Source: Glandiceps talaboti (lineage: Eukaryota > Hemichordata > Enteropneusta > Spengelidae). Taken from it: a stretch of DNA of 64,000 nucleotides. The position numbers and the translations under genes were made by a program. The stretch lies in the NCBI RefSeq assembly GCF_964340395.1, contig NC_135553.1, positions 804,001-868,000 on the forward strand. The letters are read 5' to 3'. This document shows positions 48,101 to 58,859 of the stretch, piece by piece. The notes under the pieces are model-generated. The model was not told the origin of the DNA. It made no database searches and was given only the letters and a program-made list of their open reading frames with translations. Every line of letters begins with the position of its first letter. The stretch's first letter is position 1.

Positions 48101-49813
48101 GTGTTTACTTATTGGCAATTTCTTGTAAATCACGTTTACAAGTGACAGTGCAGAAAGGAAACTATACACAAGCATTACTTTTGGTGCTCATATCACTTTA
48201 ACCGAATGGCAACCATATTTGTAGTTAAATCATTATTTACTGCATAACTCAAAAACTGTAATACATAGAGACTCCATTCAAGTGTCTACCCCCATACTAT
48301 CAGATGCGAGCTATCTTTGGAGACCTTGACCTTCAGGGCTAATCATTAAAATCAAGCCATTATTCCTGCCTATCACAGACACATTGTAGTGTTTACATTT
48401 TGCCAGTTTCTTTTAAAGCATATTTACAAGTAATATTGAAGAAAAGAAGTATACACAAACATTATTTTTGGTGCTTATGTGATTTTTAGTGAACAGTGAA
48501 TGGCAGCCATATTTGTAGTAAACAATCCATGTATTTACTGCATAACTAAACAACTTCAGACATGGACTATATACATAGACCATCAAAATTAGGCTACTAC
48601 TTACATATTGCAAACACTTTGTAGGGGGGGGGGGGACCATCATTCATAACACACCTTCACCCTCTATCATTAGCTTAATTATTACAAAGTAAATTGAGAA
48701 CTGTTTTCTTCTTCCTTGCAAAGGTTCTGTATCCTTTGATACACAAAGGACCAGCTATGTAGAGAATGGGAAGGGCAAAACTGCGTTCATTCGCACTGTA
48801 CGTATTGCTTATGTGAAGCCACGTACTCCGCTACCACCAACTCCACCACTGCTGTTAACATACAGGACATTTGTTCCCATTCTATTAAAAAAAGGAGGAA
48901 TGATGTCCATGCCTCACTATGAATCCCAACAAGAGACTCTGCACAGAGCTATGGCTTGGTTGAATGCTACAGGTAAATATTGCAATGACGTTCTTACACA
49001 AGCTGTCATTGGTCAGAATCAGATCACATGACATTCTTTAAATTAAAAAAAAATTTTTTCCAGTGTTGCACACTCAAGATGACAAAATCACTACAGTGAG
49101 ACATACAAGCTCATTTCTTGCAGAAATTTGTATAAATATAAATTGCAGATTAGCTATGGGGACGCTCAAGCTCCTACAAATAATGCCATATCTGCATTCA
49201 GTGGTTATCCACAGTTTAGAAATACACCATCTATCGATGACAAATGATGATGAATGAAGATTAGCTATGTGAATGATTGGACAAATGATTGGATGGTGTA
49301 ATAAAATTACTAACACATGCGCTCAGGAAATATCACAATTTAATGCCTGCCCTTGAGTTGGCACTCTGTACCAAATTATGATGATGCCAAAAGTTTTGGT
49401 AAAGAATGCCAACCCTTGTGCAGGCACTAAAATTGTGATATTACTCTCGCTGGCATGTGTTATTATTTAAATATAAACTGACATTTTAGTACCCTGGCAC
49501 ACTGCAGTTATACATTATACAGTAAACCATAGTGATTTGCATGGATTTACTGTGGCAGTGTATAATTGTTTTGTTTTGTTTTTCATGTGTAGGAGCAGCT
49601 GTATTGGGTGCAGAGTCAGTGGAAATTAAGCTACATAATCGTAAATATGCAGATGATGAAAACACCATCTATTGTGAATATGGTAAAGAACTTATTGTAT
49701 ATGTCAGTGCATTGCGTATTTATCTTCACGGTATTTATCAAGAGCCTCCAGCAGAACTGTTACCAGCTGTTCCAAGTAGGAAGAAATCTGATTCAGATTG
49801 TCTTATCATGTGA
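41304..49813 (+). CDS. four-repeat CaaX/PPxY protein, tandem copy 1 (unrecognised family)
   Basis: I do not recognise this family. Coding exons: 41304-41527, 43298-43468, 44843-45018, 46655-46825, 47633-47824, 48724-48972, 49593-49813; phases agree and give 467 residues. Seen in order: a Gly/Ala/Pro-rich N-terminus with PPEY (a PPxY WW-ligand motif, about residues 31-34); then four diverged repeats of about 90 residues at roughly 50-137, 150-241, 252-344 and 361-441. The repeats share a 'VP..(I/L)K.GG..S.P.(F/Y)ES' start, a central 'W(L/V)', an 'I.(V)....(L/V)(E/D)(I/M)K' strand and a closing '(L/V)R(I/V).Y'. The end is DSDCLIM, a CaaX box whose Met favours farnesylation. There is no signal peptide or membrane segment, so I infer a prenyl-anchored cytosolic protein that could bind WW-domain partners. 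The intron after 46825 has a GC donor (GCAAGT). Confidence 0.85.
41757..41880 (-). mobile_element. LINE 3'-tail fragment with ACAAT microsatellite
   Basis: Reverse orientation in intron 1 of copy 1. The complement (ctataccatgctttccacag, then catgttgttaagtaataaa) resembles the LINE tail at 56500-56556 ('tttaccatgcttactatggc', 'atgttgtcatgcaac'). A pentanucleotide (CAATA)n run abuts it. It is absent at the matching place in copy 2 (about 54300-54320). Confidence 0.55.
42064..42240 (-). mobile_element. LINE 3'-tail fragment with AATC microsatellite
   Basis: Reverse orientation in intron 1 of copy 1. The complement reads 'atgctttattatgcttgcta', 'tggcatgttgttatgcaata', then (GATT)n, as in the LINE ending at 56556. 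The (AATC)n run is the expanded 3'-terminal repeat of the element. The copy 2 intron lacks it. Confidence 0.65.
42360..42700. repeat. CTTCTG/TTTCTG hexanucleotide array in conserved intron block, copy 1
   Basis: The hexanucleotide run at about 42537-42602 sits inside an intron block that is nearly identical in copy 2 (54385-54790, run at about 54629-54704). The array therefore predates the gene duplication. Its antisense Glu/Thr frame is an artefact. Confidence 0.8.
43469..44660. repeat. 75-bp minisatellite in intron 2, copy 1
   Basis: There are about 15 units containing cagttgttagatgcatggta, aggggcttcagtaattagaa, actacatggtaaggggtgat and ggtaattataagtgt. The array starts right at the exon 2 donor. 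The exon end and donor (atatggtaagggggttaagg, then taagtgcc) resemble the unit, which carries two or more ggtaag donor-like words. Copy 2 has only a few degenerate units (57046-57345). Confidence 0.9.
45007..46545. repeat. 22-bp minisatellite made of the exon 3 splice donor, copy 1
   Basis: About 70 units of aacctatcccaggtaggcag + ta, with cacta/cagta and cgt variants. The first unit is the true exon 3 end: cctatcccag (coding, to 45018) followed by gtaggcagt (donor). So nearly every unit repeats the exon end plus the 5' splice site CAG/GTAGG. The in-frame taa in each unit means use of a downstream donor would add a stop codon. Confidence 0.95.
46549..46654 (+). promoter_or_regulatory. duplicated 3' splice site before exon 4, copy 1
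   Basis: The pyrimidine tract and acceptor 'tgtctgtctacccttgtttt' + acag (AG at 46568-46569) recurs about 85 bases later as the real exon 4 acceptor (same tract + atag, AG at 46653-46654). The bases after the first acceptor (aatgaatttg) resemble the exon 4 start (gacgaattgt). Copy 2 has the same pair (AG at 58265-58266 and 58350-58351). Confidence 0.8.
46985..47565. repeat. 18-bp minisatellite in intron 4, copy 1
   Basis: About 32 units of ggcattcagtttacacaa with point variants. Because 18 is a multiple of three, open frames appear on both strands; they are not genes. Copy 2 has a shorter related array at 59575-60030. Confidence 0.95.
47925..48560. repeat. large tandem duplication (about 280 bp) in intron 5, copy 1
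   Basis: The phrase 'ggccatatttgtag..tatttactgcat' begins near 47931, 48207 and 48502, with downstream text (aaaaactgtaatacac, atcagatgc, cacagacacattgt) repeated in the first two units. Copy 2 keeps a much shorter version (60381-60590), so units were gained or lost after duplication. Confidence 0.7.
49311..49462. mobile_element. MITE with about 60-bp terminal inverted repeats
   Basis: The left end taacacatgcgctcaggaaa, tatcacaatttaatgcctgc is matched in reverse complement by the right end (tgccaacccttgtgcaggca .. attgtgatatta .. tggcatgtgtta). It may have TA target duplications, as in Tc1/mariner-type MITEs. It is in intron 6 of copy 1, and the matching intron of copy 2 lacks it. Confidence 0.7.
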
Positions 49814-50926
49814 AATTATCCAGATTTTCTTGACTTGCCAGATTTTCTCGACTTGCCAGATTTAATAGACTATATTATCTGTGATATTATCCAGACTTTC
49901 TAAACTTGCCAGATTTTCAGTATTAGTTGTTTAAACAGATTTAACAAAATATACCTCATGTTAGTTGCTTAAACAGATTAATTAAATTTACTTGAAGTAA
50001 CAAGTACTATGTATGTTGATCATGGAAGTACTATGATTCATACACAACTTCTCTTCCATTTTTTATTGAGAAACAGATATATTGTGAACAAATCACTTGT
50101 CCTTCTTTAGTGTCTAACTGGATCTGATAAAATGATCCAAATTTGCTGAAGGTGTTGAGTAAACAGATTAACTAAATTTACTTGAAGAAACTAGTATTAG
50201 TTGTTTAAACAGATTTAACTAGATTTACTTGAAGTAACTAGTCTTAATTGTTCAAACAAATTTAACTAAATTTAGTCAACCTAGTTATTTATTCAATATA
50301 GTATTAGTTGTGCGAACTGAAGAGCCTTTGGCTCAAAGGTCTATTGAGTTTAAATAAAGTCAAATAATAATAAATAATAATAATAATTGTCTTTAGTAAC
50401 AGAACTACAATGTTTTCTGAAATCAACTTGATATGATGCATAGACAGTTTGGTAAATAGTTTTTAAAAATTGTTGAATGTACAATGTGTACAAAACAGAT
50501 GAATTATCAGATTGTTTTACCTTTGCGGAGTTTTTAAAAGGAATTGATTCAATATTTTTGGCATGATGTCTTGAAATTATTATGTATTCTGTGATGAATT
50601 ATTAGATATTAGAAAGCAATTTGTAATCTCATTTTATCTCAGTCTTTATTGTCTGGATTAACTTTCCATTATTGCAGTACAACTCAGGAGCCAAGTAGTG
50701 CTGTTGGTGCAACAAAGTGTCAGATATATTTTCCAATTTGTAATCAAGTTTTATCTCAGTCTTCACTGTCAGAAAGTGTGTTTTATTTACTATAGCATAA
50801 CAGAATTACAACAGGGAAGTGACACATTTCTTTTAAATTACACCTCAGAGTTAAGATTTAATAAGCCAAAAATAAATTATTTAATATTTTTACAATATCG
50901 AACGAACACATTTAGATTATGTGTGT

Positions 50927-51008
<82 letters not shown>

Positions 51009-52150
51009 TATCAGTATAAAGTCTATGGATAAACTCAAACATACTCTATTTCATCACTGTAATATTGTAAACTCAATTATTGATATTTTCAAGCACACTG
51101 TACTCTGACAAGGTGTATACGGGTGTAATGTAAAATTTGTAATATAACTATAAAGGTAGTGGTTGTTCTGTTTTTAGTATGCAACTGGGATGCATGACAT
51201 TAAACAATGAAATATACTTGGGGACATATTTTATTTCCAATTTGCACAACTGAACTTAAAGTAGTGTTATACCTATGGCAATGTGTCTCTGTTAATATGA
51301 TAGGAATCTGATTGTGCTTTTGGTCTAGTAGTGGAATTATTTGATGCAAAGTTAAAGAATTACTGATATATGTCAAATCATGTACAAAATTATCTTTCTG
51401 TCAAACAAGTTCAACTCAAAAACCATTGGATTAGTGAGTGCAACATGTTCCTATGGTTTATAGATGAAACATTGTTCAAAGCAATTTGAGTTAGTACTTA
51501 GTATGCAAATTTGGTGTAAAAGTGATTTTGGTCAAAAGACTTAAAAAGGAAAGAAACTAAACCAATTTCCCTGCTGGTGTTTCATTTTAGTGTCTAGTTA
51601 GGTGATGGCAAAGTGATTGGCTCTGTAAAATACAAAGTGAAAATGATTTTAATCATGTCCTTACTCAAGTAAAAGTCAGAATTCCAATCCTTGTCACTCA
51701 TTTACAATTCTTCACATCCTCAAATATCTGCCAGCAGCATTGTACATGAGGATGTGTCTTCTTTTATATTTGTTGAAATTGTATTGGTATTAAATCTCAG
51801 ATTACTACGTAAGATATTTCTTATTTTGGGTCTGACATTGAACAGACATTACTTTGCTTTTAGCCAAGATTTTTTCCATCAGTTTTTTAAATCAATTGTA
51901 AATGCACACTACTAAATGAAATGCTTTTCATATGATAATGATTTTGATTGGAAATAAAAATCCCTATTATAGTTATATAATAAAGGGTATCATTGCGTAT
52001 AATAAAATGGAATGAATTACTTTCATTAATTAACACCACTAATTGTGAAAAACAAAACATCATTGATCATATATTTTTAACAACAGGAATGTTGGAACTC
52101 AAAAGGTTTATAATGTACCGGAAAGGACATTAAGATGTTGGTATGTCTAG
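49814..52150 (+). other. 3' flank of copy 1
   Basis: The copy 1 3' UTR begins here, with repeated phrases 'tgccagattttct' and 'acagatttaactaaatttac'. A possible LINE-type 3' tail (gagcctttggctcaaaggtc, then tattgagtttaaataaagtc) lies at about 50320-50396, and a long (GT)n at about 50919-51006. From about 51030 to 52150 the sequence matches the flank of copy 2 (61745-62590), so this is part of the duplicated unit. Confidence 0.6.
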
Positions 52151-52970
52151 TTAATCTGTCAACCATTGATTCTTCCTTTGCTTGGCCTAAATTTAAACAC
52201 ACCATTATCCTACATCAATTAATTCAAACCAATTGCCTGACCCGATTGATCATATCAACATTGGCTCTGTACCCATTACACCAGTCACATCAGATCGTAA
52301 CATTGGAGTATTCTTTGATAATATCTACATGTTTAACTACCATGTCAAGAATACCTACAAATCAATCTACACACACGTTCATCGCATTGCATCCATAAGG
52401 CAATACATCACCGATGATGTTTGTTGTACTATAATCCATGCAATCTACAGTTTTGACTACGGTAATGTATTATTATACAAACTTCCTGACACCCTGCACC
52501 ATAAACCTATTACAACGTGCTCAAAATACAGCGAGGATCATCTCTCATACCAAGAAGTTTGAACACATTTCTCCAGTTCTCATCAGCCTGCATTGGTTAC
52601 CAGTTCATTTCAGCATTGATTACAAAATTTTACTTTTGACATATACATACATTTGTGATCTTCTTCAGCCATACACACCATGTCGCACTCTACATTCTAC
52701 AAACAAGAATCTGGTTACAACAACAAATCACAGACAAGTCACCTATGGAGGTCGTTCATTCCCCCCCCCCCCCCCCCCCATACTATGGAACTCTTTTCCA
52801 CTTGACATTCACCAAGCCTCCGGCCAGCCTGGATTGTTTCAAAACAAAACTGAAGACTTATTTGTTCACCAAAGCATATGAAATTGCTTTAGTCATTGCT
52901 ACCCTAGGGTACTGAACAGAACTTTGCTCTTGAAATCAACACTATAGAAATTTGATTGATTGATCTAGAC
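52151..52970 (+). mobile_element. 5'-truncated LINE insertion (CR1/L2-like) between the tandem genes
   Basis: It encodes the C-terminal part of a LINE reverse-transcriptase ORF in more than one frame: a 'SDRNIGVFFDN' block, RAQNTARIISHTKKFEHISP, then SLHWLPVHFSIDYKILLLTY and an ILWNSFPLDIHQAS-like block typical of CR1/L2 LINE ends. The 3' end is 'tttgattgattgatctaga'. The empty site survives in the copy 2 flank (gtatgtctaaacataccata, near 62575), so insertion followed the gene duplication. A C-tract near 52770 and frame changes show it is dead. Confidence 0.8.
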
Positions 52971-53043
52971 AAAAGGTGTATGACAAATGTGGAATGTAAA
53001 AATTATAGCATGGCTAATTCTGAAGCATTGTACAACTCATTTA
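52853..53043. repeat. direct repeat, left member (191 bp)
   Basis: The LINE 3' end plus its flank (aagacttatttgttcaccaa to tgtacaactcattta) recurs at 53371-53560 with only a one-base length difference seen by reading. Confidence 0.9.
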
Positions 53044-53370
53044 CAAGACGAGTGCGAATTTGGGGGGACTCCTGGAGTAATGACTCGAAAAGTAGGGGAC
53101 GATTACTCACACGGAGCCCGCAGGTGCTATGTTTGCCGGGCCTGGGTGACTCTGGGATAGCCTGTGGACTGACTGGGAAAGCCTTGACAGTTCCACAGCA
53201 ACGTGATATAGAGCGTGCTACATAGCCCTGTCACGTAGTCCCAAACCCGAATGGGTTAGAGATCTGTAGCATTTGTGTTTGTTTGTGTGTATTTGTCTGC
53301 ATAACAGAAAATCGCTGGGAGGAATTCCCAGCACAAAAATTTAAAAAAAAAAAAGAAAAAAGAAAAAAAA
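53044..53370 (+). mobile_element. unrecognised insertion with A-rich 3' end (SINE-like candidate)
   Basis: A 327-bp segment, richer in GC than its surroundings, starts caagacgagtgcgaatttgg and ends in an A-rich tail (aaaaaaaaaaaagaaaaaag). It lies between two 190-bp direct repeats. I see no convincing tRNA-type A and B boxes. The flanking repeats are far too long for a retroposon target duplication, so it may be a rearrangement or an assembly join instead. Confidence 0.4.
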
Positions 53371-53560
53371 AAGACTTATTTGTTCACCAAAGCATATGAA
53401 ATTGCTTTAGTCATTGCTACCCTAGGGTACTGAACAGAACTTTGCTCTTGAAATCAACACTATAGAAATTTGATTGATTGATCTAGACAAAGGTGTATGA
53501 CAAATGTGGAATGTAAAAATTATAGCATGGCTAATTCTGAAGCATTGTACAACTCATTTA
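53371..53560. repeat. direct repeat, right member (190 bp)
   Basis: Second member of the pair with 52853-53043. It ends at tgtacaactcattta, directly before the start of the second duplicated gene unit. Confidence 0.9.
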
Positions 53561-53599
53561 ATTAAAGATATACATCCAGAGCTAGCTATAAGGGCTATC

Positions 53600-53873
53600 T
53601 CGGTCGTTGTTGAAGCGCGAGAGCATGCGCAAAATTCATGATTAGAGCTAGGCATCTAGGCATCCCAAACAGCGCCTCCACGCGACGAAACTTTGACCTC
53701 ATGAAAAATAGTAAAAGTGACGAGTACTGATAATTAATTAGTGGAGGGTGACGTTACTAGTTCGTCTGTACAGTAATACTAATAAAGAACTAGAACTGTC
53801 TGGAAGAGTTTGATATATTGATACCAAGTAGCTGCGGTGTAAACGTAACAGAAATACCAGTTTTTATCGTGAC
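53600..53873 (+). promoter_or_regulatory. duplicated promoter of CaaX gene copy 2
   Basis: The match to 41041-41303 starts at 'tcggtcgttgttg'. Kept: the NRF1-like GCATGCGC at 53623-53630, the cagcgcctccac block, 'tctgtacagtaat' and the leader 'gatatattgataccaagtag'. Lost: the GTTGCTAAGG X-box-like half site and the atatatatata stretch. No DNAI2 exon accompanies it. Confidence 0.55.
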
Positions 53874-56800
53874 ATGAGCGGGAAGGCTATAGGTTTTGAA
53901 GGGGTAGCGGATGGGTCAGGAGGTGGGGCTTCGGCACCACCACCGCCAGGGTATGATCAAGTTGTTTCGTCTCGGCCTCCGTCACAACCATCTTTTCGTT
54001 TGATGTATCAAGATATTTTCCCCGAATGCCTAAAAACTGGAGGATTATGGACGCCCCCGGTCTACGAAAGATTTGAGTAAGTAACAAGTCTGTGGACCTT
54101 GACATTTGCTATTTATAGTTTAATACATATTGTAAACAACAATTGCTTTGCTCTGGTGATCAGTACGAAGTGCTATGTTTTGGAAACTTTTCGATACATT
54201 ATCTATTGTGTAGTAGAAGTTTCATTATAAAGTATAAAACATTCTTTGTAAGATACGTACGAAAGTCAGCCTAAACAGTGTATGCCATCAGGTATGATTG
54301 CCGTGTGGTTATAACGGGACAGGAAAAACTCCTTGTTCATATATATATCATATATTTTACATTTGTACTTTTTTAATGCAATATTAATTTGTCTGGTGAT
54401 TGGTCCAGAGCAACTCATTGGGTAAGTGTTCTATGTACTAGTATTTGTAAACAAACTGTGCACTATATAGTTTGGATAATAATAATAATAATAATAAATT
54501 CTTACAGTTTATACAGTTATTATGTACAGGATACAGTTATTATGCAGGTATGATAGAGCCAGACTATAGTACATGTGGTGACCTTATTTCATTTCACACC
54601 ATAGCCCATAGTCGTCATCTGCTAAAGGTTCTGCTTCTGCTTCTGCTTCTGCTTCTGCTTCTGTTTCTATTTCTGTTTCTGTTTCTGTTTCTGCTTCTGC
54701 TTGATACTGTGCAAAACACCATGCGGTTATCACACACAGGTCAGTGTGGAATTGATGTCCTGTCATCTGCCAATGGTCTGAAGTCTTATTTGTCATTGTT
54801 AATTGTCATTTCTACATGTACACATACATTGTACATACATACATACATACATACATACATACATACATACATTCATTTTGTATCTTTATTTAACTGACCG
54901 ACCAACCCATAATTGTTAAAGTGTTATAATGACAAACATAGAATATATGGCCATGGGTACCCTAACCAATATGAATATTCACTGTAATTAAGCTGCTGTT
55001 AAAGTATTTGTATAGATAAATTGTTGATGGAAATGGTTTATTGAGAGCAGCCTATATGTCTTCTATGTGTTATTCAAAATGGGGTATTTGTATAAGAAAT
55101 TTACTTGATAAATATAGTGAGAACAGTATGGTCAAATCTTGGTAAGTTTAATTCTACAATCAAGAAGGTTCATGATAATTTATGTCAAGAATTTTGTAAA
55201 TCTTGGTACAGGGAATTACATAATGACATTAGAAGAAATAGGACTAATAAGAACAAAATCAGAACATATAGATTGTTTAATTAAACTGTTTTTGGTTTTT
55301 AGAAATGACGTCTTCTGCAAATTAAAAATCCTGTTAGGGATTCTTCAGCCGGGGAGGGGGCTGGATTTGTAAGGGGGTCACCCTGTTTTTGAAATTGACA
55401 GTAGGGGGGTCATGATGTTTCTGATACTTGATGGTGCTGTCTTGTAAAGCATGGATTAAGTTCTGAATAGACTAAATATTGGCTTTAAGAGTAAAAATCC
55501 CCCAGGGCTTTTAGTGGGAGACCCCTCAGACCCCCACATGAGGTGAACATATCGCAATCTCAAGCTTTTCCCCTCTTACTGTCAAGATGCTATCAAACTA
55601 TATTTCAAAAGTATTTCAACCCTATGTAGTTGCTCTTTACATGTTGGTGCTGTCTTGTAAAGCTTGGAAATTATTGTCTGAAAGGGTCTGAATAGTCTCA
55701 AAATTGACCTTTCAGAGTTAAAATCCTCCTGGGCTTCTAGGGGGAGACCCCCTAGGACCACCATAAGAGATGTACATATTCCCTTCTCTAGCTTTCTGCC
55801 TACCTTTCACTGTCAAGATGCTATTAAACTCCTTTTGGAATATATTTACCCTGTGTAGTCAATAATTATAATTATGATAGAGCTAACCCGGAATCTTATA
55901 AAGTAGATGCAAGATAGTCAAGCAGTCCACACTGAGTCACGATCAAAAAATACCTGTCATGTGAATATTATATATGGGGGAGGGGGTCATCATGTTTTAG
56001 AATTAAGTGATGGGGGTCAGCCTGTTTGTGGTTTTACAGATGGGGGGGGGGGGGTTCAGTGATATTTTATCGGCCCGATTTAAGAATCCACCTCCCCCCC
56101 TCCCCCAGGCTGGAGAAAATGACTGGGCCCTTAGTAGAAAACTAGTGACTAAATTTAAATTTTGGACTATAATATTCAAATTGAGTTGGGGAGACGGTGT
56201 ACTCCTAAGATTCCTGTAGATGAAAGATTCAGTAAATTTTGTCAAAGTATGGTAGAAGATGAATTTCATAATTTCATTCTTTGTTTTCATTATACAAATG
56301 AGAGAAAAGCACTTTTTTCTTCATTGTCATTAAATAATTCAAATTTTCATTCCTTAAAAAACAAAAGTAAATTTTTGCACATTTTGACCTCCGATGATAA
56401 ACTTCCTCTTGGAAAATTTCTTGTTGATGTAAACAGTCCTCCAGGTGTTGTCAGAATGACTGTATTGTATTCATTTTATTTCTGTATGTTATTTTTGTAT
56501 GCTTTACCATGCTTACTATGGCATGTTGTCATGCAACAAAGATTGATTGATTGAATATTTAAGTATTCTGAGTACAGGGTCAAAAGGTCATTGACTTGTG
56601 AAAACAATGGTCCAGTTTCAGGTGGAGGGCTTTAAAGTGAATAAAATTGTGAACATTTCAAATTCATATTTCACTGTAATTGTATTTATGTATGAGTACC
56701 TTTAAAGGTATATGTCGCTGTGATACATACCTTATAATTGTATGGAAAATAGATGAAACAAAGTTATAAAATTACTCTGTAAGACTTACTTGTTCCAGAT

Positions 56801-58828
56801 GAGATTTTGTGATTTTATTTACGTTCAATGCAAGTTGACATTTTGAACTGATTATATAATATTCTCTTGTTTTCCAGTGTTGTGATGCAGAGAGCAAACC
56901 AGTGGCTGCAAAGTAACCCACAAATTGAGATAAAGACTTGTGAAAGCTTAGAGAAGAGAACTTATTCAAAGTATCCTGTCAATCCTAATGAATCAGTAAG
57001 ATCTCAATCAGGCCAGGGTTACCAATATATGGTAAGGGGATTAAGGTAAGTGCCAACTGTTAATTAGGAGCATGGTAAGGGTTGTCAAAAGATACAACTA
57101 CATGGTAAGAGGGTCAAGGCAAGTGACAGTTTTTAGGAGCATGGTAAGGGATGTCAATTATTAAAACTACCAGTACATGGTAAGGGTGATAAGTGTCAGT
57201 TGTTAAGAGCATGGTAAGGCATGTCAATCATAAGAACTATATTGTGAGTTGTTAAAGGTAATTGTGTCACTTATTAGGAGCATGGTAAGGGTGTCTATCA
57301 TTAGAAAATACATGGTAAGTGTTAGTTGTTTAAGGAGCATGGTAAGGCATGTATAATTATCTCAAAGTGTCTGTTATATTCAAGGACTCAACTGTTCACA
57401 CAATTTGTTACATCCAACATTTGCATGAACCAAGGCCATGCATATAAAGCCTGACAATTGAACAATAGGTAAATTGCTGTATTTTTTCAACAGACTTTGG
57501 TTTGGTCCAAAAAGCACAAGTTCTGGAAGTCCAGATCAGTTGGGTTATTTAAACTGTGTACCAGGATGTATTAAATCTGGAGGATTCTTCTCTGGTTACC
57601 CTCAGTTTGAGTCACTACAAACCTCTTTATCTAGCCTCAATACATATCTACAACAGCAACCTATCCCAGGTAGGCAGTAAACCTATCCCAGGTAGGCACT
57701 AAACCTATCCCAGGTAGGCAGTAACCTATCCCAGGTAGGCAGTAAATCTATCCCAGGTAGGCACTAAACCTATCCCAAGTAGGCAGTAACCTATCCCAGG
57801 TAGGCAGTAAACCTATCCCAGGTAGGCACTAAACCTATCCCAGGTAGGCACTAAACCTATCCCAGGTAGGCAGTAAACCTATCCCAGGTAGGCACTAAAC
57901 CTATCCCAGGTAGGCAGTAAACCTATCCCAGGTATGCACTAAACCTATCCCAGGTAGGCACTAAACCTATCCCAGGTAGGCGCTAAACCTATCCCAGGTA
58001 TGCACTAAACCTATCCCAGGTAGGCACTAAACCTATCCCAGGTAGGCACTAAACCTATGCCAGGTAGGAAGTAAACCTATCCAAGGTAGGCAGTAAACCT
58101 ATCCCAGGTAGGCACTAAACCTACTCCAGGTAGGCACTAAATCTATCCAAGGTAGGCAGTAAACCTATCCCAGATAGGCAGTAAATCTATCCCTCAGTAC
58201 TGGTAGGCAGTAAACCAATCCCTGGTTGGGGAAACTGTGTTTTGTCTGTCTACCCTTGTTTTACAGGATGAATTGTAAGATTTGAAATACAGAATATAAA
58301 GTATTCAGGTTCATGGGCTCTGCGTTTTGTCTGTCTACCCTTGTTTTATAGGACGAATTGTCACTGTTGAAACCCAAGATATGAAGTGTACAGGTGGTTG
58401 GTCATCTGCAGGCGTAGATCCAGATCAGAGCTTGTGGTTTGAGTCTGGAAACCAGGAAAAATTGTATCTATTTATCATCCGTGTTTTCTATATAGTGGGA
58501 CCAGCTCATTATGAAGAAATAGGTAAGTTCATAAACAAACTTAACATGTACTACATGTATTATGATGAAAATCCATAATAAGTCATGATATTAGCCTAGT
58601 ATAGTAATGTCTGTCTCTATGCCTTTGAAATGATTTTTTTCTTTACTTAAGTGTGTTGCAAGAAATGTTGTGTAGCTATTGACATTTCCTGACAGGAATG
58701 ATTCTTTTTATATCATTGTAATATATTAACTCTCTGTATTAAAGAAGTTCAATATGTCAGTGTGATTAAACAATGAGTAGTTTTTTTCTTCCGTAAGGAA
58801 GAGATATATTTATGGGTGGAAGTCTGTG

Positions 58829-58859
<31 letters not shown>

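Noticed and set aside
53260-53370. SINE call based on the A-rich tail
   Set aside because: No clear internal promoter boxes and no short target duplication, so it is kept only as a low-confidence candidate.
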